A stretch of DNA of 64,000 nucleotides, from assembly GCF_000429085.1 (NCBI RefSeq), contig NZ_KE386846.1, forward strand, positions 195,898 to 259,897. Reading direction: 5' to 3'. The notes under the pieces were generated by a model. That model was given only the letters and a program-made list of their open reading frames with translations. It did no database searches and was not told the DNA's origin. Below are positions 32,300 through 41,840 of this stretch, piece by piece. The DNA is from Streptomyces flavidovirens DSM 40150. Its GTDB lineage: Bacteria; Actinomycetota; Actinomycetes; Streptomycetales; Streptomycetaceae. How positions within the stretch are numbered: the stretch's first letter is position 1; each line of letters starts with the position of its first letter. The translations under genes and the position numbers were made by a program.

Positions 32300-34282
32300 A
32301 TGCTCATGCCTATAACTGCGCGGGGATCCCGCTTGAAGTGGCGAAGGCTCGTACCGGTGGCCACGGCTGCCCTGATGGCGGTGGCGCTGACCCCGGCGGG
32401 CGCCCAGGGCGCCGCGACCGGCCCCAAGGAGAGCAGACCGGTCTACTCGTACGACAAGGCGATTCGCGAAGCCGTCTGGGTCGACACCAGAATCGACGGT
32501 GACGCGGACGGCAGAACCGACCGGGTGGCCGTCGATATCGTCCGCCCCATGGAGCCCGCCCAACGGGGCCGCAAGATCCCCGTCATCATGGACGCCAGCC
32601 CGTACTACTCCTGCTGCGGGCGCGGCAACGAGAGCCAGAAGAAGACGTACGACGCGGACGGCGACCCCGTCCAGTTCCCGCTTTATTACGACAACTACTT
32701 CGTGCCCCGCGGCTACGCCTTCGTCGCCGTCGACCTCGCCGGGACCAACCGCTCCGACGGCTGTGTGGACGTGGGCGGCCGCTCCGACATCCAGTCCGCC
32801 AAGGCGGTCGTCGACTGGCTGAACGGCCGCGGCAAGGCGTACACCAGCCGCACCGGCAGCGAGCGCGCCAAGGCCGGCTGGTCCACCGGCAACACCGCGA
32901 TGATCGGCAAGAGTTACGACGGCACCATCGCCAACGGCGTCGCGGCGACCGGCGTGGAGGGCCTGAGGACGATCGTCCCCATCGGCGCGATCTCCTCCTG
33001 GTACGACTACTACTTCGCCCAGGGCGCCCCCCTCTACGACAGCGGCCCCGAGTGGCTGTCCGACTACGTCGAGAGCCCCGAAGCCCGCACCCGCTGCCAG
33101 GACGTGCAGAAGCGTCTGGTCGACGAGGCCCCGCGCAACGGCGACTTCACCCGCCTGTGGGCCGAGCGCGACTACGTACCGGACGCGGACAACGTGAAGG
33201 CCAGCATCTTCGCCGTACACGGCATGCAGGACCTCAACGTCCGCGCCAAGCACTTCGGCCAGTGGTGGGACGCCCTCGCCGACGCCGGCGTCGACCGCAA
33301 GATCTGGCTGTCGCAGACCGGCCACGTCGACCCGTTCGACTTCCGCCGCGGCCACTGGGTGAAGACGCTGCACCGCTGGTTCGACCATGAACTCCTCGGC
33401 TACGACAACGGTATCGACCGGGAGCCGATGGCCGACATCGAGCGCGCTCCCGACCAGTGGTCCACGGACCAGGTCTGGCCGCCCCGCTCCACCGACGCCA
33501 CCAGCCTGCGGCCCGGCAAGGGCTCCGCACCCGGCGTCGGCACTCTCTCCCTGAAGCGCGCCGCGCCCGGCGCCACGGAGACCTTCACCGACGACCCCAG
33601 GCTCAGCGAGAGCGACTGGGCCGCCCGGATCGACGAATCCACCCCCTCCAAGGCCGGGTTCACCACCAAGCCGCTCACCCGCGACCTGCGCCTGTCCGGC
33701 TCCTCCAAGGTGACGATCACCGCCACACCCTCCACCTCCACCGCGCACCTCTCCGCGGTCCTTGTCGACCTCGGCCCCGACACGATCCGCGACTACACCG
33801 CCTCCGGCGAAGGCATCACCACACTCACCCACCGCACCTGCTGGGGCCCGAGCACCACCGGTGACAGCTCCTGCTTCAAGGAGACGAAGGCCCGTACCGC
33901 GAACGTCGACTACACCGTCTTCAGCCGTGGCTGGGCCGACCTCGGCACCTACGCCGACGCCCGCAAGGGCCGCCCGCTCACACCGGGCAAGCGGTACACG
34001 ATCACCCTGGACCTCCACGCCTCCGACCACGTCGTCCCCGCCGGGCACCGCCTCGCGCTGATCGTCGGCGGCACCGACGCGGGCCTCATCGACCCGCCCT
34101 CGACCACCCCGACCCTCGGCATCGACCTCTCCCGTACGGTCGCGGAGCTGCCGGTCGTCGGCGGCGCGAAGGCATACGCCCGCGCCACCGCCGGCTCGCG
34201 CGTCTCCACCCCGTCGGGCGCCCGCCTCGACGGGGTGGCCGAGCCGCGCGCCGTCCGCCCGATTCCGGGAGCCACCCGATGA
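32300..34282 (+). CDS. Secreted Xaa-Pro dipeptidyl-peptidase (S15/CocE-like)
   Basis: A 660-residue exported alpha/beta hydrolase. After a signal peptide (ends near GAQGA), the catalytic serine is S205 in GKSYDG, with D311 in GMQDLN and H342 in TGHVDPF completing the triad. The C-terminal jelly-roll (about 400-640) is the XPDP_C domain of this family. It would remove X-Pro dipeptides or act as an esterase. ATG 32300 has AGGAG upstream; the preceding frame is not coding. Its stop overlaps the ATG of the carboxypeptidase (ATGA), so the two are translated together. Confidence 0.9.
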   Translation: MLMPITARGSRLKWRRLVPVATAALMAVALTPAGAQGAATGPKESRPVYSYDKAIREAVWVDTRIDGDADGRTDRVAVDIVRPMEPAQRGRKIPVIMDASPYYSCCGRGNESQKKTYDADGDPVQFPLYYDNYFVPRGYAFVAVDLAGTNRSDGCVDVGGRSDIQSAKAVVDWLNGRGKAYTSRTGSERAKAGWSTGNTAMIGKSYDGTIANGVAATGVEGLRTIVPIGAISSWYDYYFAQGAPLYDSGPEWLSDYVESPEARTRCQDVQKRLVDEAPRNGDFTRLWAERDYVPDADNVKASIFAVHGMQDLNVRAKHFGQWWDALADAGVDRKIWLSQTGHVDPFDFRRGHWVKTLHRWFDHELLGYDNGIDREPMADIERAPDQWSTDQVWPPRSTDATSLRPGKGSAPGVGTLSLKRAAPGATETFTDDPRLSESDWAARIDESTPSKAGFTTKPLTRDLRLSGSSKVTITATPSTSTAHLSAVLVDLGPDTIRDYTASGEGITTLTHRTCWGPSTTGDSSCFKETKARTANVDYTVFSRGWADLGTYADARKGRPLTPGKRYTITLDLHASDHVVPAGHRLALIVGGTDAGLIDPPSTTPTLGIDLSRTVAELPVVGGAKAYARATAGSRVSTPSGARLDGVAEPRAVRPIPGATR

Positions 34283-35565
34283 TGCACACCCGTATCCGGC
34301 CGCTCATCATCGGCGCCGCCGCAGCGGCCCTCATCGCACCACTGGCCACCACGACTGCCCAGGCGTCCCCGGCCCCGCCCCGTACCGGCTTCGAGGCGAC
34401 CGACGGCGCCCGCTGGACGACCCAGCCCGAGGAACAGAGCTTCCTGACCACGGTCGACCGCGCCACCCGCCGCGTCACGATGTCCACGATCGGCACCACC
34501 GACCAGGGCCGCCCGCTCCAACTCGTACGCATAGCGGCCCAACGGCACACCACCAACACGATGCTGCTGATCTGCTCCCAGCACGGCGACGAACCGTCAG
34601 GACGAGAAGCCTGCCTGACGACCGTCCGGGACCTCGCCTACGCCAAGGACAAGCAGACGCTCGACTTCCTCGCCCGCACCACGGTCCTCGTCATCCCCAC
34701 CGCCAACCCCGACGGCCGCGCGGCGAACACCCGCACCAACTCCGACAACGTCGACATCAACCGCGACCACATCGCCCTCAAAACAGCCGAGGCCCGGGCG
34801 ATGGCCGCCGTCATCCGTGACCACAGGCCCGACATCGTCTACGACCTGCACGAGTACGGCGCCACCCCGCCGTACTACGACAAGGACCTGCTGGCCCTCT
34901 GGCCCCGCAACCCGAACACGCACCACCAGGTGCACGCGGAGGCCCACACCCTGTCCGAGAGCTATGTACGCCCCCACGCCGAGGACGCCGGCTTCAGCAG
35001 CGGCATCTACGGCATCTGGACGGACCCCGTGACGGGCGACCCGGTCAAACAGGTGGCGGGCGACGGCCAGGAGCGCATCCTGCGCAACACGGCCGGAATC
35101 AAGCACTCGGCAGGCCTCCTGGTGGAGACCCGCGTAGACGCTCTCACCGAGCAGGAAAAGAAAAGCCCCGCCCTCAACAAGAAGCGCCGCGTGGACACCC
35201 AACTGGCATCGTTGACCGGGGCGTTGGCCTTCGCGGACGAGCGCCGCGAACGTATCAGGGCCGCCACCGCCCGCGCACGCCTGGAGGGCTTCGCGGACCG
35301 TGGCCCGGTCTACCTGGGCGGCGCCGACAACGACCCGGCCACCCCTGCGGAGACCATCCAGAATCCCCCCTGCGGCTACCACCTCTCCCCGGCGCAGTAC
35401 GCGGAAGTGGGAGACGAACTGGCACTGCACGGCGTCGTCTCGCACCGGAACTCCAAGGGCGCGTACGTACCGCTGCGCCAGTCCCAGCGAAACCTCGCCG
35501 TCCTCCTGCTCGACGACCGTGCGGCGTACCACCTCACGACCGGGAGGCCCGACACCACCTGTTAG
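34279..35565 (+). CDS. Secreted M14-family zinc carboxypeptidase
   Basis: A 428-residue exported metallocarboxypeptidase. Signal peptide to about TAQA. Zinc ligands H102 and E105 (SQHGDEPSG) and H191 (YDLHEYG), substrate-binding NPDGRAANTRTN and DINRDH, and the catalytic E283 in GLLVETR are visible. It trims C-terminal residues of peptides and would complement the S15 enzyme encoded just before it, overlapping by four bases. An N-terminal ATGATG leaves two possible starts. Confidence 0.9.
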   Translation: MMHTRIRPLIIGAAAAALIAPLATTTAQASPAPPRTGFEATDGARWTTQPEEQSFLTTVDRATRRVTMSTIGTTDQGRPLQLVRIAAQRHTTNTMLLICSQHGDEPSGREACLTTVRDLAYAKDKQTLDFLARTTVLVIPTANPDGRAANTRTNSDNVDINRDHIALKTAEARAMAAVIRDHRPDIVYDLHEYGATPPYYDKDLLALWPRNPNTHHQVHAEAHTLSESYVRPHAEDAGFSSGIYGIWTDPVTGDPVKQVAGDGQERILRNTAGIKHSAGLLVETRVDALTEQEKKSPALNKKRRVDTQLASLTGALAFADERRERIRAATARARLEGFADRGPVYLGGADNDPATPAETIQNPPCGYHLSPAQYAEVGDELALHGVVSHRNSKGAYVPLRQSQRNLAVLLLDDRAAYHLTTGRPDTTC

Positions 35566-35644
35566 ACAGTTGTGACGTGCAACACATGTGGTAGGGGGTA
35601 CGGGAGAGCGAAATCAGGCTCGTGATTCCCGAAAGGTGCCGCTT

Positions 35645-37357
35645 GTGTCGCACGAACAGAAACCGGCTCAACGGCTTCGGCTGCCGGTGAGGGCGGCTCT
35701 TCCGGGCCGCCACCCGCACGAGGACGAGACGCCCCGGACCGACCGGGTGGTGTTCGGCGTGACGGCCGTTCTCACTCTCGCGTTCGTGATCTGGGGCATC
35801 GTCTTCACCAAGACGCTGGAGACCGTCTCCGACAAGATGCTGAGCGGCCTGATCCACAACGGCGGCTGGGCCTTTGTCCTGGCCGCCTCCGGATTCGTCG
35901 TCTTCGCTCTCTGGCTCGCCGTCAGCCGTTACGGCAGGATCCAGCTCGGCCAGGAACACGAAGAACCCGAATTCCGCACCGTCTCCTGGGTCGCGATGAT
36001 GTTCAGCGCCGGTATGGGCATCGGCCTGATGTTCTACGGCGTGAGCGAGCCGCTCGCGCACTACGTCACCCCGCCGCCCGGCACCGATCCCGCCGACTCG
36101 GCGGACGCCATGCAGACGGCCCTGGCCACCACGCTCTTCCACTGGACCCTCCACCCCTGGGCGATCTACGCGGTGGTGGGCCTGGCCATCGCGTACAGCA
36201 CGTTCCGGCGCCGCAGGCGGCAGACCATCAGCGCCGTCTTCGTGCCGCTGATCGGCCAGAAGCGCGCCGACGGCACCCCCGGCCGGGTGATCGACATCCT
36301 CGCGATCTTCGCCACCCTCTTCGGCTCCGCCACCTCCCTCGGCCTGGGCGCCCTGCAGATCGGCAGCGGATTCCGGGAACTGGGCTGGATGGAGAAAGCA
36401 GGCACCGGACTGCTGATCTCCATTATCGGAGTCCTCACGGCCGCCTTCGTCTTCTCCGCCGTCTCCGGCGTCGAGAAGGGCATTCAGTGGCTGTCCAACA
36501 CCAACATGGTCCTGGCCGTGATCCTCGCGGTCTTCGTCTTCATCGCGGGCCCGACCATCATCGTCCTCGACCTCCTCCCCACCTCCCTCGCCGCCTACAT
36601 CGACGAACTCCCGCAGCTTGCAGGCCGTACCGAGGCGGCGACCGGTGGCGGCGACGTGGCCGACTGGCTGAGCAGCTGGACGGTCTTCTACTGGGCCTGG
36701 TGGATTTCCTGGACGCCCTTCGTCGGCATGTTCATCGCCCGCATCAGCCGCGGCCGTACAATCCGTCAGTTCGTGGGCGGCGTCATCCTCGTCCCCAGCA
36801 GCGTCAGCCTGGTCTGGTTCGCCGTCTTCGGCGGTACGGCGATGAAACTCCAGGAGCGCGACCAGCTCGGAGACGCGACGACACCCGAGGGCCAGCTCTT
36901 CGGCGTACTCCAGCAGTTCCCCATCGCGGGCGTCATGAGCCTCCTGGTCATGATCCTGGTCGGCATCTTCTTCATCTCAGGGGCGGACGCCGCGTCGATC
37001 GTGATGGGCACGCTCTCCCAGCGGGGCACCTTCGAACCGGCCCGGTTCGTCGTCATCTTCTGGGGCGTGGTGACCGGCGCGGTGGCGGCGGTCATGCTGC
37101 TCGTGGGCGACGGCAAGGGGGACGCGCTGGCCGGCCTCCAGAACCTCACCATCCTCGTAGCGGCACCTTTCGTACTCGTCATGGTGGGCATGTGCCTGGC
37201 CCTCATGCGCGACCTGCGCCAGGACCCGCTGATCGTCCGCGGAGAGATCGCCGAAGAGGCGGTCGAAAGCGCGGTGATCGCGGGCCACGAGAAGTACGCC
37301 GGCGAATTCGAGATCCGCATCGGCCCGGGCACCTCGGAGGACAAGAAGAACCCCTGA
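35645..37357 (+). CDS. BCCT-family betaine/carnitine/choline transporter
   Basis: A 570-residue membrane protein with about 12 hydrophobic helices. The family signature GMGIGLMFYGVSEPLAHY and the Trp-rich HWTLHPWAIYAVVG and WAWWISWTPFVGMFIARISRGRT segments (substrate aromatic box and periplasmic loop) are clear. It would import glycine betaine, choline or carnitine with Na+ or H+ for osmoprotection or carbon. GTG 35645 is chosen for the GAAAGG box 8 bases before; the earlier ATG 35588 has none. It may follow the peptidase operon or have its own promoter. Confidence 0.93.
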   Translation: MSHEQKPAQRLRLPVRAALPGRHPHEDETPRTDRVVFGVTAVLTLAFVIWGIVFTKTLETVSDKMLSGLIHNGGWAFVLAASGFVVFALWLAVSRYGRIQLGQEHEEPEFRTVSWVAMMFSAGMGIGLMFYGVSEPLAHYVTPPPGTDPADSADAMQTALATTLFHWTLHPWAIYAVVGLAIAYSTFRRRRRQTISAVFVPLIGQKRADGTPGRVIDILAIFATLFGSATSLGLGALQIGSGFRELGWMEKAGTGLLISIIGVLTAAFVFSAVSGVEKGIQWLSNTNMVLAVILAVFVFIAGPTIIVLDLLPTSLAAYIDELPQLAGRTEAATGGGDVADWLSSWTVFYWAWWISWTPFVGMFIARISRGRTIRQFVGGVILVPSSVSLVWFAVFGGTAMKLQERDQLGDATTPEGQLFGVLQQFPIAGVMSLLVMILVGIFFISGADAASIVMGTLSQRGTFEPARFVVIFWGVVTGAVAAVMLLVGDGKGDALAGLQNLTILVAAPFVLVMVGMCLALMRDLRQDPLIVRGEIAEEAVESAVIAGHEKYAGEFEIRIGPGTSEDKKNP

Positions 37358-37365
37358 CAGGACGA

Positions 37366-37399
37366 GCCCGGCACCGTCTCACCCTCCGAGGTGCCGGGC
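37366..37399. terminator. Terminator after the BCCT gene
   Basis: GCCCGGCACC (37366-37375) pairs exactly with GGTGCCGGGC (37390-37399) around a 14-base loop, nine bases after the transporter stop. The remaining sequence to 37612 is C-rich and shows no gene. Confidence 0.7.
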
Positions 37400-37612
37400 G
37401 GGGACGTGCCGGGGCGCTCCCCGCAGGGTGCCGAACGCAACCCCCGCGAACGAACCACACCTACCCGAACGTTCGGCACCCGAGGAGACGCCCCGGCGCG
37501 GCAGCGCCCCCCGCGCGCTGGGCTCACCCGCGCCGCCCCCGGCCCGCCGACACCGCCCCCGGCGCTCGTTTACGCCCGCCGCCCCTGGCCCCTCACCCCC
37601 ACCCCCCGCCCC

Positions 37613-38542
37613 TCAACCCCCCACCAGCCGCGCCGCGTCCCGCGCGCAGCCCCACGCGACCGTGACCCCCGCCCCGCCGTGCCCGTAGTTGTGCACGCAC
37701 AGCCCGCCGGACGGCAGCCGCTCGGCCTCCAGCCGTACGCCTCCGTCGCGCGCGGGCCGCAGCCCGACCCGGTGCTCAAGCACCTTCGCCACCGCCACCT
37801 CCGGCCGAACGCGCGCGCACCGCTCCACGATCGCCCGTGCGACCGCCGGATCGGGCTCCTGCCCCCACTGGTCCTCCTGGGCGGTCCCGCCGAGGACCAG
37901 CCCGTACGGCTGAGGAAACAGATAAACCGAATCCGCGCCACCCGTCGCACCCACGAACCACTCCTCCACCCCAGGGTTCTCAACGACGACCAACTGCCCC
38001 CGCATCGGCCGCACTCCACCATCGGGCACCAGCTCCCGCGCCCCCATCCCGGTGCAGTTGACGACGGTGTGCCCGGACGACGGCGCCGCCTCCGCCAGCC
38101 GCGTCACGCCGCGCAGCTCCACCACACCTCCCGCCGCCTCCAGCCTGCGCCGCAGGTACCGAAGATGCGCCGGCATGTCGATCAGCGGCAGGACAGCGCG
38201 CAACCCGTCCGAACCGTCGGTCAACCCCGCCACTCCCGAACCCCACGCCCCGAGCCCGGCCAGCGTGGTGCCCGCCATGACCCCGGCCACGAGCCGCACA
38301 CCCGTGTCCTCGGGCGTACGGGCCAGCTCCTCGTAAACCCGCAGCGAGTCCAGTGACCAGTCGCCCACCAGTTCCTCCGGTTCGACGCGGTACGGCCACC
38401 ACAGCGCGCCCGCCACCGCGGAGCAGGTCCGTTCCGCCGACTCCCTGCTCCACACCCGCACCGACCAGCCACTCTCCGCGAGGACGACAGCGGTGGCCAG
38501 CCCCGCCACCCCGCCGCCCACCACTACCACTTCACCGCTCAT
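37613..38542 (-). CDS. FAD-dependent D-amino-acid oxidase-like enzyme
   Basis: A 309-residue oxidase. The N-terminal dinucleotide fold is VVVGGGVAGLATAVVLAESG; ALWWPYRV is the FAD-proximal segment typical of D-amino-acid oxidase, NCTGMGARELVPD and PMRGQLVVVENPG follow, and VHNYGHGGAGVTVAWG (FAD pyrophosphate contact) lies near the end. It would oxidise a D-amino acid to the keto acid with H2O2. ATG 38542. It is divergent from the next gene, with 66 bp between starts. Confidence 0.9.
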   Translation of the reverse strand: MSGEVVVVGGGVAGLATAVVLAESGWSVRVWSRESAERTCSAVAGALWWPYRVEPEELVGDWSLDSLRVYEELARTPEDTGVRLVAGVMAGTTLAGLGAWGSGVAGLTDGSDGLRAVLPLIDMPAHLRYLRRRLEAAGGVVELRGVTRLAEAAPSSGHTVVNCTGMGARELVPDGGVRPMRGQLVVVENPGVEEWFVGATGGADSVYLFPQPYGLVLGGTAQEDQWGQEPDPAVARAIVERCARVRPEVAVAKVLEHRVGLRPARDGGVRLEAERLPSGGLCVHNYGHGGAGVTVAWGCARDAARLVGG

Positions 38543-38608
38543 GACCGGACGCTAACGGAATCCGCGCTGCCGTGCTCACATCACGTCATAGCTGGGGATA
38601 CTCAGGAC

Positions 38609-39637
38609 ATGTCTGCCGACTACGCGACTTTCGGGCTGGCTCCGGCCATGCGGGCCGGTGGTGTTCTCATCAACGGGGACTACCAAGTGCACCGCGACTT
38701 CATGGACTTCCTCATCGACGGCCACCCGCTGCTCCACCAGCTCTCCGACCTCGACGCGGTGTCCCCGCTGGCCGCCGACGTACCGCCCGCCATTTTCACG
38801 GCCCAGGTACGCAGCCTGCTGCTGGAAGCGGACGCGCCCCTCCCGGCAGGCCGGTACGTCATCTACGGCTGCCCCGAGTGCGAAGGCCTGGAGTGCGGCG
38901 CGGTGACCGCCGTGATCGAGCGGGCGGGGGACGACTTCGTCTGGCGGGACTTCGCCTGGCAGACGGACGAGACGGCGGACCTGGACCTGAACGGCTACCA
39001 CGGGATAGGCCCCTTCCGCTTCCGCGGCCAGGAGTACCGCACGGCACTGGAGGAGCTGCTCGCGGCCGGCGACGAGGAGCCGCCGCCCCGCCGCCGCGTC
39101 CTGCTGATCGGCGCGCGCGTCGACGTACTGGCGAAACTGGCCGCCGCCCTGCGCACGATCAACATCGGCGCGGACATCACCAGCGACGCGGCCGACGTCC
39201 CGCCCGACGAGCTGCGGGCGTACGGAGCGGTGGCCTTCGGCCGCGCGGTCGACGAGCACACGCGCGCCACCACGCGGGCCGCGTTCGAACGAGCGGGCGC
39301 CGATGTCGCCTACGTCGACGGCCTGGCCCCGATCGTCCCTCTCCTCGTGGCCCAACTGGAGGCTGCCCTGGACCGCAGCCCACCGGAGCGGCGCCGCCTC
39401 GCGCGGCTGGTGGCGGTGGAGGGTGAGGCGGGGGTCGAGGTGACGTCGACCTGCCGGGTACAGCTGATCGCGTACCGCCTGGACCGGCTGTACCGGACGC
39501 ACACCCACGAGGTCTTCTGCGACGTACTGGAACCGGGCAATCACCGGATCCCGCTGGACCCCCGGGCGACGAAGGGCCAGTCGTTCATCGTGGCCCGCAC
39601 CACGGGAGCGGTACTGGTGACCCGAATGATCCACTGA
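38609..39637 (+). CDS. Unrecognised 342-residue protein with a possible C-terminal nucleotide-binding-like fold
   Basis: I do not recognise the family. The N-terminal third has a CPECEGLECGAVTAVIER stretch with three cysteines, then DFVWRDFAWQTD and YHGIGPFRFRGQEYRTALEELL. The second part begins RRRVLLIGARVDVLAKLAAALRTINI, which resembles a Rossmann first strand and helix, and continues with a second such unit. No signal peptide or membrane segment is seen. ATG 38609 follows CAGGA. The ABC-F gene follows after a 25-bp-period imperfect duplication. Confidence 0.7.
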   Translation: MSADYATFGLAPAMRAGGVLINGDYQVHRDFMDFLIDGHPLLHQLSDLDAVSPLAADVPPAIFTAQVRSLLLEADAPLPAGRYVIYGCPECEGLECGAVTAVIERAGDDFVWRDFAWQTDETADLDLNGYHGIGPFRFRGQEYRTALEELLAAGDEEPPPRRRVLLIGARVDVLAKLAAALRTINIGADITSDAADVPPDELRAYGAVAFGRAVDEHTRATTRAAFERAGADVAYVDGLAPIVPLLVAQLEAALDRSPPERRRLARLVAVEGEAGVEVTSTCRVQLIAYRLDRLYRTHTHEVFCDVLEPGNHRIPLDPRATKGQSFIVARTTGAVLVTRMIH

Positions 39638-39643
39638 CAGCCA

Positions 39644-39691
39644 CGCACCCAGGCGGCCGGGTCCGCCGCGCACCCACGCGGTCGGGTCCGC
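39644..39691. repeat. Imperfect 25-bp-period tandem duplication
   Basis: Two similar 23-base blocks (39644-39666 and 39669-39691), starting CGCACCCAGGCGG and CGCACCCACGCGG and ending GGGTCCGC, stand upstream of the second ABC-F gene. Confidence 0.85.
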
Positions 39692-39753
39692 AACCCCCCA
39701 CCCGCACAGCTGCCGCTCGGCCCGTGCCGCGCGCTCGGTAGGATCGTGGCCTG

Positions 39754-41391
39754 ATGACTGCCACTCTCGTCGCCAAAGATCTCGCCGCAGGCCACGGCGA
39801 CCGCACCCTCTTCTGCGGGCTCGACCTCGTAGTCGCCCCCGGCGACGTGATCGGCCTCGTCGGCGTGAACGGCGCGGGCAAGTCCACACTGCTGCGCCTC
39901 CTCGCCGGGCTCGAAACCCCCGAGGAGGGCGAGCTGCGGCTCTCGCCGCCCACCGCCACCGTGGGACATCTCCCGCAGGAGCCCGAGCGCCGCGAAGGCG
40001 AGACGGTACGGGCCTTCCTGGCCCGGCGTACCGGAGTGGCGGCCGCTCAGAGCGCCCTCGACGAGGCCACCCAGGCGCTCGTCGACGAGACCCCCGGCGC
40101 GGACGACGCGTACTCGGACAGCCTCGACCGCTGGCTCGACCTGGGCGGCGCGGACCTGGACGAGCGCGCCGAGGAGGTCGCCGCCTCCCTCGGCCTGACC
40201 GTCGGCCTCGACCAGCCGATGACCGCCCTCTCCGGCGGCCAGGCCGCCCGAGCGGGCCTCGCCTCACTCCTGCTGTCCCGGTACGACGTATTCCTCCTCG
40301 ACGAGCCCACGAACGACCTGGACCTGGACGGCCTGGAGCGCCTGGAGCGCTTCGTCTCGGGCCTGCGGGCCGGCACGGTCGTCATCAGCCACGACCGGGA
40401 GTTCCTCACCCGCACCGTCACCAAGGTCCTGGAGCTGGACCTCGCACAGCAGCAGATCAAGCTCTACGGCGGCGGTTACGCCGCGTACCTGGAGGAGCGC
40501 GAGACCGCGCGCCGCCATGCTCGCGAGGACTTCGACGAGTACGCCGACAAGAAGGCCGCGCTCGAAGGCCGGGCCCAGATGCAGCGCGGCTGGATGGACA
40601 AGGGCGTCAGGAACGCCCGCCGCAAGGCCACCGACAGCGACAAGCTCGGCCGCAACCTCCGCAGTGAGGCGAGCGAGAAGCAGGCCGCCAAGGCACGGCA
40701 GACGCAGCGCATGATCGAACGCCTCGACATCGTCGAAGAGCCCCGCAAGGAGTGGGAGCTGCGCATGGAGATCGCGGCGGCCCCGCGCTCCGGCGCGGTG
40801 GTGGCCACCCTGCGCGACGCGACGGTTCAGCGCGGCGACTTCGGCTTCGGCCCGGCGACGCTCCAGATCGACTGGGCCGACCGCGTCGCGATCACCGGAG
40901 CCAACGGCGCGGGCAAGTCCACGCTGCTGGCCGCCCTCCTCGGCCGCCTCCCGCTGGACGAGGGCCACGCGGCGCTCGGCCCCGGCGTGGTCGTCGGCGA
41001 GGTCGACCAGGCGCGCGGCCTGTTCTACGGCTCGGAGTCGCTCCTCGACGCCTTCTGCGCGGCTGTTCCCGACACGGAACCGGCGGAAGTACGCACCCTC
41101 CTGGCCAAGTTCGGCCTGCGCGCCGACCACGTACTGCGCCCCGCCACCACGCTCTCCCCGGGGGAGCGGACCCGGGCCGCGCTCGCGCTGCTCCAGGGCA
41201 GGGGCGTGAACCTGCTCGTCCTCGACGAGCCGACGAACCACCTGGACCTGACGGCGATCGAGCAGTTGGAGTCCGCACTGGACTCGTACGAGGGCACGCT
41301 GCTGCTGGTCACGCACGACCGCCGGATGCTGGACGCGGTCCGTACGACCCGCCGCGTCGAGGTAGCGGACGGCAAGGTCACCGAACTCTGA
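39754..41391 (+). CDS. ABC-F ATPase (ribosome-associated type)
   Basis: A 545-residue protein with two ABC modules: GVNGAGKST, LSGGQAARAGL and LLDEPTNDLD, then GANGAGKST, LSPGERTRAALA and LVLDEPTNHLD. The linker between them is basic and helical (ARRHAREDFDEYADKKAALEG). This is the ABC-F family, like EttA/Uup, acting on translation rather than transport. ATG 39754 has only a weak TAGGA upstream. It is unlike the first ABC-F at 5688 in linker sequence. Its 3' end faces a long repeat-rich intergenic region. Confidence 0.92.
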   Translation: MTATLVAKDLAAGHGDRTLFCGLDLVVAPGDVIGLVGVNGAGKSTLLRLLAGLETPEEGELRLSPPTATVGHLPQEPERREGETVRAFLARRTGVAAAQSALDEATQALVDETPGADDAYSDSLDRWLDLGGADLDERAEEVAASLGLTVGLDQPMTALSGGQAARAGLASLLLSRYDVFLLDEPTNDLDLDGLERLERFVSGLRAGTVVISHDREFLTRTVTKVLELDLAQQQIKLYGGGYAAYLEERETARRHAREDFDEYADKKAALEGRAQMQRGWMDKGVRNARRKATDSDKLGRNLRSEASEKQAAKARQTQRMIERLDIVEEPRKEWELRMEIAAAPRSGAVVATLRDATVQRGDFGFGPATLQIDWADRVAITGANGAGKSTLLAALLGRLPLDEGHAALGPGVVVGEVDQARGLFYGSESLLDAFCAAVPDTEPAEVRTLLAKFGLRADHVLRPATTLSPGERTRAALALLQGRGVNLLVLDEPTNHLDLTAIEQLESALDSYEGTLLLVTHDRRMLDAVRTTRRVEVADGKVTEL

Positions 41392-41448
41392 CACGAGCGG
41401 CGCCAACCGCAGCACGCAGCCGACCCACGACTTCGAGACCGACGGGGT

Positions 41449-41753
41449 CCGAGCCCGGCCCCGCGCGGACGCGAGGCAAGCCACGGCTCCCTCGCCGACG
41501 TGGGGCGGGCCACGGCTTCCGCGCCGACGTGGGGCAAGCCAGGGCTCTCACGCCGACGCGGGGCAAGCCCGCGGGGCGCGCCCAGGCGTGGGGCAAGGCC
41601 ACGGCTCTCGCGCCGTCGCGGGGCAAGCCACGGCTCCGACGCCTGCGTGGCAAGGCCACGACTCCCACGCCGACGTGCGCCAGGCCACGACTCCCACGCC
41701 GACGTGGGGCAAGCCACGACTCCCACGCCGACGCGCCGAGCCCGGCCCCGCGC
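41449..41753. repeat. Contiguous 29-bp tandem array flanked by an 18-bp direct repeat
   Basis: About nine consecutive units of a 29-bp sequence run from 41465 to 41735. Each starts GCCGACGTGGGGCAAGCCAC or a close variant and ends CGACTCCCAC or CGGCTCTCGC. Lengths are 29, 29, 29, 34, 26, 29, 28, 29 and 29, plus a partial unit. CCGAGCCCGGCCCCGCGC occurs just before (41449-41466) and just after (41736-41753). There are no spacers, so it is not a CRISPR array. Within each unit GTGG and CCAC can pair. It lies between convergent ABC-F and tex genes; no coding function is apparent. Confidence 0.88.
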
Positions 41754-41840
41754 CCGGGGCGCGAGCCACCGAGCTCCCTCCCGCCCTGTGGGCCGGAGCA
41801 ACGGCCGTTCGGCTCTCCGGCGCTCCCCTGGGCGACTTCA

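Noticed and set aside
41465..41735. CRISPR array, because the repeat unit is 29 bp
   Set aside because: The units are contiguous with no unique spacers and vary internally and in length; no cas gene is near.
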